A model generated the notes under the pieces. The model was not told the DNA's origin, ran no database searches, and saw only the letters and a list, made by a program, of their open reading frames with translations. This document shows, piece by piece, positions 28,196-40,204 of a stretch of DNA of 64,000 nt. This DNA comes from Odobenus rosmarus divergens (Eukaryota > Chordata > Mammalia > Carnivora > Odobenidae). Within the stretch, counting starts at the first letter, position 1. Every line of letters begins with the position of its first letter. The stretch lies in assembly GCF_000321225.1 (NCBI RefSeq), contig NW_004450383.1:367145-431144 (forward strand), given 5' to 3'. Both the position numbers and the translations under genes were made by a program.

Positions 28196-29012
28196 GCTCA
28201 ACGGGAGATATAGCTTTCAAACACGTTCTATACCAGGATTTTTGATTTGTAACATTCAATCAGGCTATATCAGGGCATAAGTAATTTACTAGAAGTGGGC
28301 CAGCATTTTGTAAGGTACAGCAGTTCTTTCAAACTGAAGGAGTCACAGGCCACATCTAGTAAATTATTGATTTAATATACCATATTGCTCTTTTGTGACC
28401 TACAAGAATTCATCACTTTTAAAAGTACCTAACTTGCTTTCTGAGAAAAATTTATATATTACATAATAATTTTCATTATAGAGTATATTTGATAATAAAT
28501 TATACATTACACAAGTGAAAAGACAGATTTGAAATTGCAAGTAGCTCAAGGCTGTGTTGCATGTATTATAAAGTCTCTAAGATATGTGGACATTCAAATA
28601 GTACCTCTTCCATAAAAATGGTTTGGGATTCTTCTATTTCACTTACTGGGAAGTTACTTCTTGTTCTTCTTCTTCAATCTTCCTCCTCCATCCCACACAC
28701 ATGATCAAACCACAGGAGGGAAGTCCTTTTCACTAAATGACTAGAAGTCTTGAAACCCAGTTGCAGACTCATCCTCTGATTTCCCTGGAAATACCGCATC
28801 TGTCTACTGTATCCCTCTTTCTTATTGCAAGAGTGAAACACGCATACAGAGCATAGTTACAGTATGGGCACATTTTACTTATACAAATCAAGCCATACAA
28901 ATTCAGCCAAAGAGAATTTTAAAAAAAACAAACAGAAAAATGAGAACAAGAAAAATCATATGAAATTAAACTGTGTGAGTGATGTCACTCTTTGAATAAA
29001 GGTATGCTCCAG

Positions 29013-29216
29013 GGGCGCCTGGGTGGCTCAGTCATTTAGCGTCTGCCTTCGGCTCAGGTCATGATCCCAGGGTCCTGGGATCGAGCCCCGCATCGGGCTC
29101 CCTGCTCTGTGGGGAGCCTGCTTCTCCCTCTCCCACTCCCCTTGCTTGTGTTCCCTCTCTCGCTATGTCTCTCTCTGTCAAATAAATAAAGAAAATCCTT
29201 AAAAAAAAAAAAAAAA
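29013..29216 (+). mobile_element. Young carnivoran SINE
   Basis: Near-consensus GGGCGCCTGGGTGGCTCAG, CCTGGGATCGAGCCCCGCATC and CTCTCTGTCAAATAAATAAA, with a 19-A tail. The TSD AAAGGTATGCTCCAG is perfect over 15 bp (28998-29012 and 29217-29231). This is one of the youngest insertions in the window. Confidence 0.96.
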
Positions 29217-29599
29217 AAAGGTATGCTCCAGACTGATAAAATGTTAGCATGGATTTGCTACTGTAAAATGGTAGGCATGAGTTTGTTATTCCTCCACTGG
29301 AACTCAATATCTATGTGGCTCTCATATTGTTAAGAGTTCTGTCATTGAACATATTTCCAATGTTTAAAGATACATATCTTTCACATAATATGGCCTCTAA
29401 ATGTAAAGCAACAGTGATTCCTAATAACCAGAAAATTTCAATCACAGAAAGAAAAAAAGTAGGCTTATATGGATTTAGCAAGAGAGGGTATGTCTCAATT
29501 CTGTCTTGGATTTAAGTGAATATCTGGGGTAATTTCAACAAAATGAAATGTTTGTGTTATGTGCTGACTATGGAACAACATTTTATAGTAGCCTGCCTG

Positions 29600-29900
29600 G
29601 TCTTGCAAGCATAGATCATTCAATCATCCCACAAACATTTATGGAGAACATAATGTTTATCAGAACTGTTCTAGGAAGAGAAGAGAAATGTAAGACTTGT
29701 CTGTTAGAAAAATCGTTAACAGTGGTGAGAACTTTCAGGGGAGTGGAGCTAGTTGTCCAATGGAAGAGCCCATGTGGAAACTGTTGAGAGTGTGGATTGT
29801 GGCAGTTACAGTGGCAGAGAGGAGAGAGAGACTGATAAGCTATGTAGGGGAACAAGCAACAAATCGATGTATTGGACCCCAAGGGTCAGGGAAAGCGTGT
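29600..29900 (+). repeat. Ancient interspersed repeat, unclassified
   Basis: CAATCATCCCACAAACATTTATGGAG, AGAACTGTTCTAGGAAG and later AGTGGCAGAGAGG parts resemble the repeat at 22030-22430. The short open frames here on both strands are shadows of this repeat. Confidence 0.3.
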
Positions 29901-30079
29901 CAAGAATAATAGTACTTTATAATAGGCTAAGTCTGACATTTTAAATCTTTAAAATACTTTGGCTCTATGCGCATACATAAAACAGTTCTTTAGTACTACA
30001 AAATTATAATCAATTACAGGCAATAACATAAATGTTAGGTTATTACCAAGTGATAGAACATTCTGGAATCATCAGTCTG

Positions 30080-30410
30080 GCATTTTGCAAAGCGTGTTCT
30101 AGGGAACATTGGTCCTGTGAGATGTTACACTGAAACAGTCTCCATGATCAAATAATTTTGTAAGAACATGACATTCCCCAGATCTTACTAAAGTATCAGT
30201 GAGGCCATATAGTAAAGAACTCCTTTTCTTTTACCCATGTAGTTCCCAAACTTACTTAGTAATAGTTCCTTTTAATTCATGTGTTCTACAACAGTGTTAT
30301 TAAATATAGATTTAAGAAGAGTCATGTATCAAGTAAGTTATAATCAGGAACAGGCACAGGTGAATTCTTACATTTACTGCATTCCAAGGGATATGGGTTA
30401 TTTTGAGAAA
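30080..30410. repeat. Possible MER5-type hAT relic
   Basis: GCAAAGCGTGTTCTAGGGAACATTGGTCC and ATGATCAAATAATTTTG resemble a nonautonomous hAT-Charlie (MER5-like) element. Low similarity. Confidence 0.3.
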
Positions 30411-31965
30411 CACAGCCAGTGTGACAAATAGCCCACAGGTACAAGTCAAATGGGAAAAATAAGCATAGCATTCAAAGTCTTGGCTGGCTTCTAACTTCTA
30501 CATATTGTTAACAGAGCCAGAAAAATAAAGGCTGCCCTTTCTGTACTAGCCAATAAGATGAAATTAAAACAGGAAGAGCGAATATGAAAAGCGTCTAGGA
30601 ACCAATATTAGGAGAATTAGTAAAGTTGCTCTGGCTTAGTCATAATTGCATTTAGGTTTTTAAAAACATAGATTAAAATAAATTTGTATCTCAAAGCACA
30701 GTTAATTTTCTCTTATATTATTTGCATACTGCATAAAATACTGTCAGTCACTACAGTATTCAATATAATTATCAACAAGGACATGCGGTAAGCACTGACG
30801 GGAAGAAACGTAAAATTATTGCTACTAGTCCAAATAACAGAATCTAACATAGTATTAATTACCCTAAGAACATGTGATTATACTGCAACCTCATATATAT
30901 TCCTCAGTGTCTTAAAAAAAACTTCACATTTTCTTATATTTATAAATGATATTTTTTAAAAAGCTGTCCTAAATGTCCATTATGCAAAATAAAATATAAA
31001 AAGCAAACTGAGGCTGTCAGATGCATATTAATGTGGAATGGCAGAATGTTCATGACTAACTCACAAAGCTGAACTTGAGGTAGAAGCTCTCGTTTCTATT
31101 CATACTTTCCAAATATAAAAACAGGAACTGCTGTCACATACACTCAAAAGTATTGTAATTTTGGAGTACCTTAAAATCAGAAGGAAAGTTAACATAAAAC
31201 ATACTACTCATTCTTGAATGATTCTTCCATCAGTAGTATTATCAGCTGAATAAAGTTATCAGAGCTGAACTAAGAACACACCTGACTAATCTCAAACAAT
31301 AATGAGTGATGAGAGCAATGCATCTTTGGTGATCATCATCACTGTCAATTTGTTGTTCTGTGGAGTTCTAAGTTTAAATGTTTAACTCTATTACCATTTA
31401 ATAGAACATTAAAAGGCAGAACATTCATTAGCCACCCAACGCAATATAAGATCCTGTTTGGATTGTATGTATGTGTTTTAAATATGTTGCTATATTTTAA
31501 ACTCTGGCCAGGAATCCATGAAAAGCATTTGCTTTTTCAAACTGTCAGGACTCTTCTCGAGTCACCTAACACACCACTGACTGCATCCAGCTCTCTTTAA
31601 AAGGAAAATCTGGCATTAACTCCAATAAATTCCCAATGTATAACTTGAATCTATGCATTTCTAGTCTCCTTCAACCTTATTCTCAGAGCACAGAGGAGTG
31701 TCACTCCAGTTTTCAAAAGCTAATCACTCGACTTTTGTTCTTGATCTTATCTTTTCCTAGACTCTAGGTCGGCTCCGGATTGTCCCTATGTAATGAATCC
31801 TTCCTCCGCGTTAAACAAAACAATAACAAAAACTCACTCAGCTTTGCTCTTTCCCTAATGGCTCCCTACATTCTCCTTTAGTTGATAATTAAGGTTCTGA
31901 TTACTTCCGTATTTCTTTATATACCACTTACTCTTTATCCAACTACGATCTAGATACCACCTCTC

Positions 31966-32165
31966 TACTTCAAGGGTTAGAAAACTTTTTTTCTGTAAAG
32001 GGCCAGATGGTATTGTAGGATTTGTTGGCCACATATGTCTCTGTCGCATACTCTTAAGTTAGTTTTGTTTTGTAACTCTAAGAATGTAAAAAAAAACCTC
32101 TCTCGTTTCGGGCTGGATTTGGTTTGCTGGCTGTAATGTGCAGAAAGCTGCTCTAGTTGAAACTG
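31966..32165. mobile_element. hAT-Charlie-type nonautonomous DNA transposon relic
   Basis: AAGGGTTAGAAAACTTTTTTTCTGTAAAGGGCCAGATGG, GTTGGCCACATATGTCTCTGTCGCA and GGGCTGGATTTGGTTTGCTGGCTG follow the order of a well-known mammalian hAT-Charlie family. Non-coding and inactive. Confidence 0.7.
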
Positions 32166-32279
32166 CTGTATTAATGATACCAAAAAGTCTCAGTTTTGTT
32201 TGGGAGTCCTCTCTGCATACGTTCAAAGCCGATTAAGGGATAGGCTGAAGGAAAGCGAACTGTTTGCTTTAATATGGAT

Positions 32280-32640
32280 CAAAGCAGAGGAGCCGAATCA
32301 ATAGGCTTCCTACGCAGCCACAGGCGCCCCTCAACAACCGCGGCCACTTTCTCACCAGACTCACCCTGTAATACTTACACCGTAGAGAAGCAGACCAGCC
32401 AGCGTGCTCTTTAAGCAGAATGGCGCGCAATCTGCAGTAAGGTAGAAATTCCCGTCCTGGGCTCACCAATCAGGGAAGCTCATTCTACCTCGGGGAGTTA
32501 GGGGCGGAGCCAGCAGGCCCACAGCTCCGCAGAAGCCCTCCTCTAGAAAATCGTGGGCGGGCGTAGGGAAGCCCCTGCTCTGCGGCACTCCAGGTCGCCG
32601 AATCTACTCAGACTCCTTTTTCGTTTATTCCCACACGTTA
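32280..32640. promoter_or_regulatory. Small CpG-rich, promoter-like patch
   Basis: Within AT-rich intron this roughly 360-bp stretch has more than twenty CpG dinucleotides, for example in ACCGCGGCC, TGGCGCGCAA and GTCGCCG. It carries a CCAAT box (ACCAATCAG, 32465-32473) and two GC boxes (GGGGCGGAGC, 32501-32510; GTGGGCGGGC, 32553-32562), with no TATA box visible. On the minus strand two good splice donors follow it: GTAAGT (complement of 32373-32378) and GTGAGT (complement of 32359-32364). It could therefore start an antisense RNA, or a short sense transcript that joins the exon at 33884. Promoter activity is inference; the composition and motifs are seen. Confidence 0.5.
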
Positions 32641-32772
32641 TTTGCAACACTTAGCCCTGTTAAAACACTTTCTTTTTCCCTTGGCTTCCAAGACTCTATT
32701 TTCTCCGTTGCCGCCCTCTATCTGATCCTAAACCTTGGCGTTCCCCAGACCTCCTCTTTGGCCTTCTTTTTT

Positions 32773-32961
32773 TTTTTTTTTTAAAGGTTTTATTTATTTG
32801 AGAGAGGGAATGAGATATAGAGAGCATGACGGGGGGAGGGTCAGAGGGAGAAGCAGACTCCCCTCTGAGCAGGGAGCCCAATGCGGGCTCGATCCCGGAA
32901 CTCCAGGATCATGACCTAAGCCAAAGGCAGTCGCCCAACCAACTGAGCCACCCAGACGCCC
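32773..32961 (-). mobile_element. Carnivoran tRNA-derived SINE
   Basis: Reverse copy: TTTATTTATTTGAGAGAGGG start and CAACTGAGCCACCCAGACGCCC end. The TSD TGGCCTTCTTTTTT is at 32759-32772 and 32962-32975. It lies about 130 bp beyond the CpG-rich patch. Confidence 0.94.
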
Positions 32962-33544
32962 TGGCCTTCTTTTTTCATTCTACATAGTTTTCTGGGTGAT
33001 CTCATTCACTTAGAGACTGTCAGCTATCATCTTGATGTTTTCCATACCTAAATCTCCATCAGTAGCCTGGGTCTGTCTCATAGCCCAGGACTATAAAACC
33101 TAATGTATTTCCCCTATCAGCACCATCAGCAACTCTTCTGATTCAAAGGTAAATCATATAAATGGATAAAGGTTGGTGAGAGTATCTTACTTAGATGAGT
33201 GGGTGAACGTATTTATACAGCCGTCCCCATCCCATGTATAAAAATACTTAATTTGGTGGCAGCATAATCGAGGTTGATTTTGAGTACAGTGTCAAAGCCT
33301 GGCAGTGAGTAAAACAATTTCCCACCTGCATATGTGATTTCTCATCATTATAAAAAAGATGATTATCTTTACATTTTATCATAAATGAAAGTAGGGCCAC
33401 CATTATTACCTCTAGAGATAACACCATAATGATATTATTAAATTACTTTATTTCTGAGAAGAGTGAATCTAAATACTTAAAGTTTTATATGACCACAATT
33501 TATTTTTATTTTTTATTTAGATTACTGATCCATGTGTATTCTTT

Positions 33545-33730
33545 TTTTAAATTTTATTTTGTTATGTTAATGACCATACATTACATCATTAGTTTTTGAT
33601 GTAGTGTTCCATGATTCATTGCGTATAACACCCAGTGCTCCATTCAGTACGTGCCCTCTTTAATACCCATCACCAGGCTAACCCATCCCCTCAACCCCCT
33701 TCCCTCTAGAACCCTCAGCCACAGTTTATT
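33545..33730 (-). mobile_element. LINE-1 3' UTR fragment, carnivoran family
   Basis: Reverse complement of the same 3' UTR as at 780-960: TTACATCATTAGTTTTTGATG, ATGATTCATTGCGTATAACACCCAGTGC and CATCACCAGGCTAACCCATC. It lies only 150 bp before the exon at 33884. Confidence 0.88.
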
Positions 33731-33883
33731 TTTCAAATATTTGACAACGGTGGATCTTGTTGAAAGATGGAAATAAATCCTATACCTTAAAATTTAATAG
33801 CTATAATTTATATCAAGAAAATATTCATCATATGATTTTTTAAAGTTTTTCTAAAAATATTTTTTGTCATTTTTACTTCCTAG

Positions 33884-34000
33884 CACCCTGTGGAAGTCGT
33901 TCAACAGGTTCAGAAGGCACTGTTCTATCGCCAAATTATCCAAAAAATTACAGTGTTGGACATAATTGTGTTTATTCTATAGCAGTTCCCAAGGAGTTTG
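33884..34000 (+). CDS. CSMD3: CSMD3 exon: start of the next CUB domain
   Basis: This 117-bp exon has phase 1 at both ends and encodes the N-terminal third of the following CUB domain. The acceptor is TTTTTACTTCCTAG before CACCCTGTGG and the donor is TTTG|GTAAGT. The encoded stretch opens PCGSRSTGSEGTVLSPNYP and ends VPKEF, with the two CUB cysteines at PCGS and HNCVY and an NYS glycosylation sequon. Joining it directly to the sushi exon gives HAPCG, the standard CSMD sushi-CUB linker. This exon is shorter than the first-half CUB exon at 1702, so the two CUB domains are split at different positions. The remaining CUB exons are not found between 34001 and 64000. Confidence 0.92.
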
Positions 34001-35605
34001 GTAAGTAATATTCATCTCATCATATAGTATTTCATTCCAGACATGCTTTATTTTCCGCTACATGCTATTCAAAAATGTTAGTTTTTTTAATGAAAATATT
34101 CAATATTCATAAAGTGCTTTACCCTGTAATTCTTTTTAGATAGTAGCTTTGTAATAATAAAATTTTGAGGTCATTTTACTCAATCTGAATTTACAGTCAA
34201 GTACACAGGTGAACAACAATATAAAAATGAAAACAGGATTGTTTTTAATTTTTAAAAATAAGTACATCCAGTAACCTTGCAAGTGCCTTCATGTTGGAAT
34301 TACATAAAATGGGAAATTACCAGAGCACAAAGCAAAGTGTACTCTGGAAAATATGCATAAGTCAAATATAGAACTATTATAATAATGAGAAAAGTATGTA
34401 CCAAACAATCATATTGTTTTATACTTTCTTAAACACATTTCCAGGAAGAAAAGATTTTGGTTTTAAGTACCTAGTATCTGGGACAGCAGTGAATATGAAA
34501 AGACAGCAAAGGACATTTCAGCTCATCTTGTCAGCCTGACAGTCTGTTCGGCATTGGCACTGAGAAGACAATGTTTCCTTTGCTGCCTTCACGTCTCCCT
34601 GATCACAAGTCTTAGAAGTCACTTACCTGGCTTCTAAAGGTTTTGGATTTAAGGTCCAGCTGGATCTCACCCAGGTTAAGCTCTGTTTATGGATGGATAG
34701 GTCAAGGAAATTTAGTGAACAGTAAAGTATGGGAGAGAGGCTGAAAGTTCAGACTTCTGCAATTTAGATTTGCAGCATTGTGTTACACGGTAAAGGATTT
34801 GCTACAGCTGCAATGAATGTGTGGGTCTGAATGACAAAGTGTTTTAGCAGAAGGACATGGATTTATCATACCAAGATTTTTGGATCACGTTTCTGCTGAC
34901 ACATAAAATAAGCTGATGCTTCCAGTCCAATTTCTTATAACCTGGTATTACCTGTATATCCTCTTTCACTCTCTTCTGAAACAAGTCCAAGATCTTCAAC
35001 TTATTTGAGAGAACATTGTCATCAGAAGTGAAGTACTAAACCTGGTGTTTAACCTTGATGTAGAATGGTGATGCCAGCATTAGCAAGGTGTCTGTTTCTT
35101 TACAAAATAGTTCTTCTTTCTGGCGTACTGATGGGTTAAATTAGAGTTGAGCTCTTTGAGAACGACAGTTTAGAAAGAAAAACATTGTCCACTTAATTGT
35201 TTAATTTATTTATTTTTTGCCTTTGGTGCCCCAAAATAGTCCTTTCCTTGCTAGAGGGGTTTTTAGTCCTCAGATGCCAACAATATTACACGGTTGCTGA
35301 CAGAACCCTAGCAAAGATGGTCCAGAAGGTTGCATGGTTATCTCAGTCCTCTTTATAAGCCATCAATTTGTTCTATTAAATCTATTCTTGGGATGTCATG
35401 TGGACAAAAAAATGAGAAAGGAAAATCAGACATTTCCTTTCCTGACACATAGACATGCTGGTCACATAGAGATATTTTACAGTAGCCAATGTGTGTTCAA
35501 ACAGGAAAGGAAAAGTACTGATTAAAATAAAAGTAAAAGTAAATTAATGGATTTCTGAAGAATGGAATCTACTGTAGCAGACTTGATGTAAGTTAAATGT
35601 AATCC

Positions 35606-35640
35606 GTGCTCGCTTCGGCAGCACATATACTAAAAAAAAA
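35606..35640 (+). pseudogene. Truncated U6 snRNA retrocopy
   Basis: GTGCTCGCTTCGGCAGCACA followed by TATACTAAAA is the exact 5' end of U6 spliceosomal RNA, about its first 27-30 nt, running straight into an A tail. It is bracketed by the 15-bp perfect duplication AGTTAAATGTAATCC (35591-35605 and 35640-35654). That identifies LINE-1-mediated retrotransposition of a U6 fragment. The copy lacks the body and 3' end of U6 and cannot be functional. The intact TSD suggests a fairly recent event. Confidence 0.93.
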
Positions 35641-35829
35641 GTTAAATGTAATCCTTTTAATGTAAAAAGTAATACAATAATAATCAGTGGTTTTTAACAT
35701 TAATTTTTAAATACGTCTTAGATTATTTGTGGATGAAAGCAAATGTTCTTTGATTTATTAGTAAGGAAACTGATTTTATTTTTATAAATGTTGCATCATT
35801 CTGTATTTCAAACTACATATAAAGTCAGA

Positions 35830-36010
35830 CAAACTTGGGATTCTAATTTCAGCCTGTCACATCTTATAGCTCTCTGTCTTTGGACAAGTTACATATGCTC
35901 TTTGAGACTCAGTATCTTTATTTTTAAAATGGAGATCATTATGTCTGCAGAGCAGAGTTGTTGGGAAGGGTGAATGAGATTCCATACATAAAAAAAGTAT
36001 ATAGATCTCA
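35830..36010 (+). repeat. MIR fossil
   Basis: TTATAGCTCTCTGTCTTTGGACAAGTTACATATG, TATTTTTAAAATGGAGATC and TGTTGGGAAGGGTGAATGAG match a sense MIR. Confidence 0.75.
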
Positions 36011-36029
36011 CATAGTTCATGCTCATTAT

Positions 36030-36235
36030 GAGTTTAAACATGCCAACTTTGAAGTCAGATTTCTGGCTTCAGAGCACAATTCGTTACTCTTTCTCATTAG
36101 ATAAGTCGCATCATTGGCCTGAATTTTACTTTTCTCATCTCTGAAATAGAGGTGATAAATGTCTACCTCATAGGGTTAGTTTATAATTAAATGATATAAT
36201 ATATGTAAGTGGCAAAATTGTACATAGTTAAGTCA
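36030..36235 (+). repeat. MIR fossil
   Basis: TTTGAAGTCAGATTTCTGGC, CTCATCTCTGAAATAGAGG and CTCATAGGGTTAGTTTATAATTAAATGA match a sense MIR. It directly follows another MIR copy in the same orientation. Confidence 0.78.
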
Positions 36236-36272
36236 CATACACACAGAAATACACATGCACACACACGTTTAT
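36236..36272 (+). repeat. Imperfect (CA)n tract
   Basis: CACATACACACAGAAATACACATGCACACACACG. Confidence 0.7.
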
Positions 36273-37931
36273 GTTCACATTTGTGGACACCCCCCTGCCA
36301 CTTACCAAAAATTATGTAATAAAATGACCTGAATTACTGGATTTATTAGTGTCTTAAGAGTAGCACAAATTTCTACTTTGCTTCTTCTTCCTCTCATTCT
36401 CATAGTTTCCTTCTGTTGCCACTGTTTTATGACTTTTTGGTATCACTTCCTAACATAGCATTTCTCACTTTTTTCTCCTCTTGTCACTTATCTCAAATTA
36501 TAATCATTCCTTCTTCTGTATCTTTTATATGCTGACACTCCTAGAATTTTACTTTTTAATCATTTAGCATAATATCTGTCAAATATACTCAATTCATTCA
36601 TTGAAATTGCATTTTTTACAAAGGTTAAGGTTCTACAGTTGCTGTGTAAGGAGAAAATCACATATAATCAACAGCATGCATGAAATTCCTTAACTCACCC
36701 ATAATGATCATCTACATAATTTTGCATAAGCCCCATAGTCTCTGAGTAATTCTAACAGGACACTTTTCCTCTAATGTCAGAACAGGTAACAGTTTCTTTA
36801 GTTAATACCAGATGAGCTAGCTTGATTTTTTTATAGGTGATGTGCTACCAAATTACTTTCATTTATTTATTTTTGCCCAGTGTAGAATTGAATTCGTATC
36901 AGTTAAATGTGAACATAATATGATCTTACTTTACAGGTTGATTGAATGAGTATTATTCTGTCAGTCAATTCCTATCTTTCAGTTTTTATAGATAAGAAAA
37001 TTGTCAATTCCTCATGCTTTCGTGAGCATCATTGAATTTCATTTGAACTTCAGATATTAGGGTCACTTTGGTGATATTCATTCTGCAGGATTACAGTTGT
37101 TCTATATATGTAGAACTAGAATAATTCTGGATCATTGAGTAACATTTATTGATGTCAACAATTAAGCTATTTCACTTGGATTTGGGGATTAAAAAATACC
37201 CTACCTTTCTATTGATAAAATATGTTTTATTTTTCCTTCATTTTTCAATTTGTAATTACCCATTGTTTCCCTTTTATTGTTTGATTAAGTCTTCATGCAA
37301 TGCATTATTTTTAAGTGCCAAAACATGCAAAGCATATTTTCAATTTTGAATTTGATATAGATAAGATGCTTTAGAATGTGGGAGAACTGTTGACATTGTT
37401 AGATGAAAAAATATTTTTGTTAATATGTATTTATACCTAGAGTGTAGCAGCCAAAATCAAGTTATAGAGAGGGGAGAATTACAAAAGTTGGAGAATAAAT
37501 GTTGTGGACTTCTATTTCAACAATTCTGGCTGAGAAAAAAACAGGAGGAGCTAGGTTGGCAGTGAGGTGGGGTATACAGGTCAGAGGCTAATGTCTGTGT
37601 TTGTTTTCTCTTAGGATAGAAAATAATGAAGTTCTTATTTTAAAGCCCAAGAGAAAGAATGACACAATAGACAGGGTAAAATTAAATATTTTAGATGGAC
37701 CAATTGGTAAATCAAGATACATGAAACAATTTAAGGAGATAGGATTTAAAAAAAAATACTGAAGGACCTCTTTATAATTCAGAAGAAATGATTCACAACT
37801 AGTAACATAATACCTAAATTAGTTTCACATGGAATAATACTTTTTGAAATGATTATCCCTTTCTGTCCTCCCACCCTCACTTCCCTTCAGTCACCCATTC
37901 CTCACATTCCAGGAGTATGTGTAAAAGAGAA

Positions 37932-38400
37932 TGTATTAGTGTCTGAGGGCTGCCAAAGCAAAATCACAAACTCGGTGGCTAAACAACAGAAATTTATTCT
38001 CTCAGTTCTGGAGGCTTATCGCTGAAATCAAGTTATCAGTAGTGCCACACTCCCTCTGCAGGCCCCAGGGGAGAATCCTTCTTTGCTTTTTTCCAGCTTC
38101 TAGTGGCTTTCTGCAACCCTTGACCTTCTGTGGCTTGTAGCTACATCACTCTGATTTCTGACTCTGTCTTCACAAGACCTTTGCTGTTTATGTGTCTCCT
38201 CTGTTTCTGTGTGTATCTCTCTCCTCTTTTCTTATAAGGACACCGGTTGTTGGGCACATCCTAATCCAGTATGATTTCATATTAAAATTTAATTAATTAC
38301 ATCTGCAACGACCCTGCTTCCAAATACAATGACATTCTGAGCTCCTGGGTGGATACAAATTTGGCAGGGTGGGGGACGACACTATTCACCCCACTACAGA
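37932..38400 (-). mobile_element. Solitary MLT1-type LTR (MaLR)
   Basis: In reverse orientation the whole LTR can be followed. Its 3' end reads on + as TGTATTAGTGTCTGAGGGCTGCC, then AACAACAGAAATTTATTCTC (complement of the AATAAA region) and CAGTTCTGGAGGC. The middle has TCTTATAAGGACACCGG, and the 5' end has ACCCTGCTTCCAAATACAATG. No internal region or second LTR is nearby, so this is a solo LTR about 470 bp long. Non-coding. Confidence 0.85.
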
Positions 38401-40204
38401 GGTTGAACTTTATTACCATGGTTTTATGTAGAAAATCTTAACAAAAATTATAAAGCTTGTAGCAAATATTAGCTGTGTAGAATGTAAACTGACATTTAGA
38501 TTTCTTGGAGGATTCCAACATGCAAATCACCTTGAGGATATCCAGAATAGTCTGTGGTGACTTAATTTTGTGTTTGGCCTCCCAGACAGTTTCACCTTCT
38601 AAAAGGCCCACCTTGAATGTATATTTATTAAAGTACAAAGCTTACTCTTCCCCAAGACTAGCTTTCGAAAGTAGAATCTTGGAAGTAGGCATGAAAACTT
38701 TTTCAAGTTTTTTGTCGTCATTTTCCCAATTAGTCTGCCCTCTCTTTATCTTCTGCTATTGGTGCAGTCTCTTGCTTGCATAGGTTTCAATTTTGTGAAT
38801 TCCTAAATCACACAAAGTTGTCAGACTGGTCTACTCTGTACAAGGGGAACAGACAGTTACTAAAACCTTTTGGGTATTGCTGGAGGGACATTTTTGGTTT
38901 GTTCTGTTTTAAGTTGTTGATATCACCTTGAATTTCTCTCCTACTTTCACATATTTTATATTTGTTTCTTATTCACAACCATTATTTTTCCTATTTTTCA
39001 TTGTAGGTCAATTTAGAAACATTTTTCCTTGATGTTGCCTACAAATGGGGTTATAGCCGTGGGGTTTTTTGGTTTGTTTTTTTTTCTCAAACTTTACCAT
39101 AATATTATACCATAAACACTGGTAATGATTAGATAATGAATATTTCATTAATCCTTATTATATTCATTAAATTTAGTATTTCTTTTCCATCTTATAGACT
39201 TAGGAAATTACAAAATGATTGTTAAATGCAATTTATTTTTGCAATACCATATCTTTCACATTACTGTATTAACTGTTGGTCTCTAAAAAGTAGGATTTAA
39301 AAATTTTAGGTCTTCTTAGAATTTAGAAGGAAAAAAGCAAAAATGGTGGATTAAAACTAAGATGTGCACACATGCACACACACACTATATATATGTACAC
39401 ATATAAGTGTTTTTTTAATACTTGTAGGTTTCTGTACTTTTTAATATGTACTACTGTAATTTTGACCTGTAGATGGAAAGTTAACTATTGTCATCTTGTG
39501 TGTTAAACTAGTAGCCATTCTTTTACTCAGTGTATATTGTCCTCTAAAACTCAGACACATATCTGACCATTTGCCTTTTGATCTTATAACTAGGTAGTTT
39601 TCAATGATCTGTTTTATTCAGCATCCCTTACATAATTTATGTTGTTGTTACCTAACTTTATACTTGAGTAATTTAGTCACTAATTTTCCCCAAATTGTAG
39701 TGACAAATTGTTTTGAAATTATTTTTGTATGCTCACTAGGTCAGTAAATCATGTCATTGGCATTCTGTTTTTCCTGGTGTGAAGTTTTCAGTAATGAATG
39801 AACTCGGTCAATAAAGGCTTTTTATATTTTATATTTAAAATGTATGACACTTCATTTTTTAACAGTGCATCAAAATCAATGATTAGTGTTTTGTAAATAT
39901 TGAATTTACTTGTCTAACAATGACAAATGTTCACAAAATGTGTGTTTATTCAGAATGTATATTTACTATTTATCATTATTTGTTAGATATAGAACAACTG
40001 AAAAGAAAAGGGTGCTCCCTTACTTTTTAAAAATGAATGGTTCTATTAATGTCAGTAGGAAGAAATGTGTATGTTAATTTTGCACCTATAAGAGAGGAAA
40101 TCCTTATTTTCAAGCCCAACATTTTAGAGTAAGGAAAGTGTCATTATTATATGTATCTATATTTATATTATTTAATTCTTTGGGTACTATTTATATAATT
40201 AGAT

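Noticed and set aside
35606..35640. Functional U6 snRNA gene
   Set aside because: Only the first 27-30 nt are present, ending in an A tail; the body and Pol III terminator are missing.
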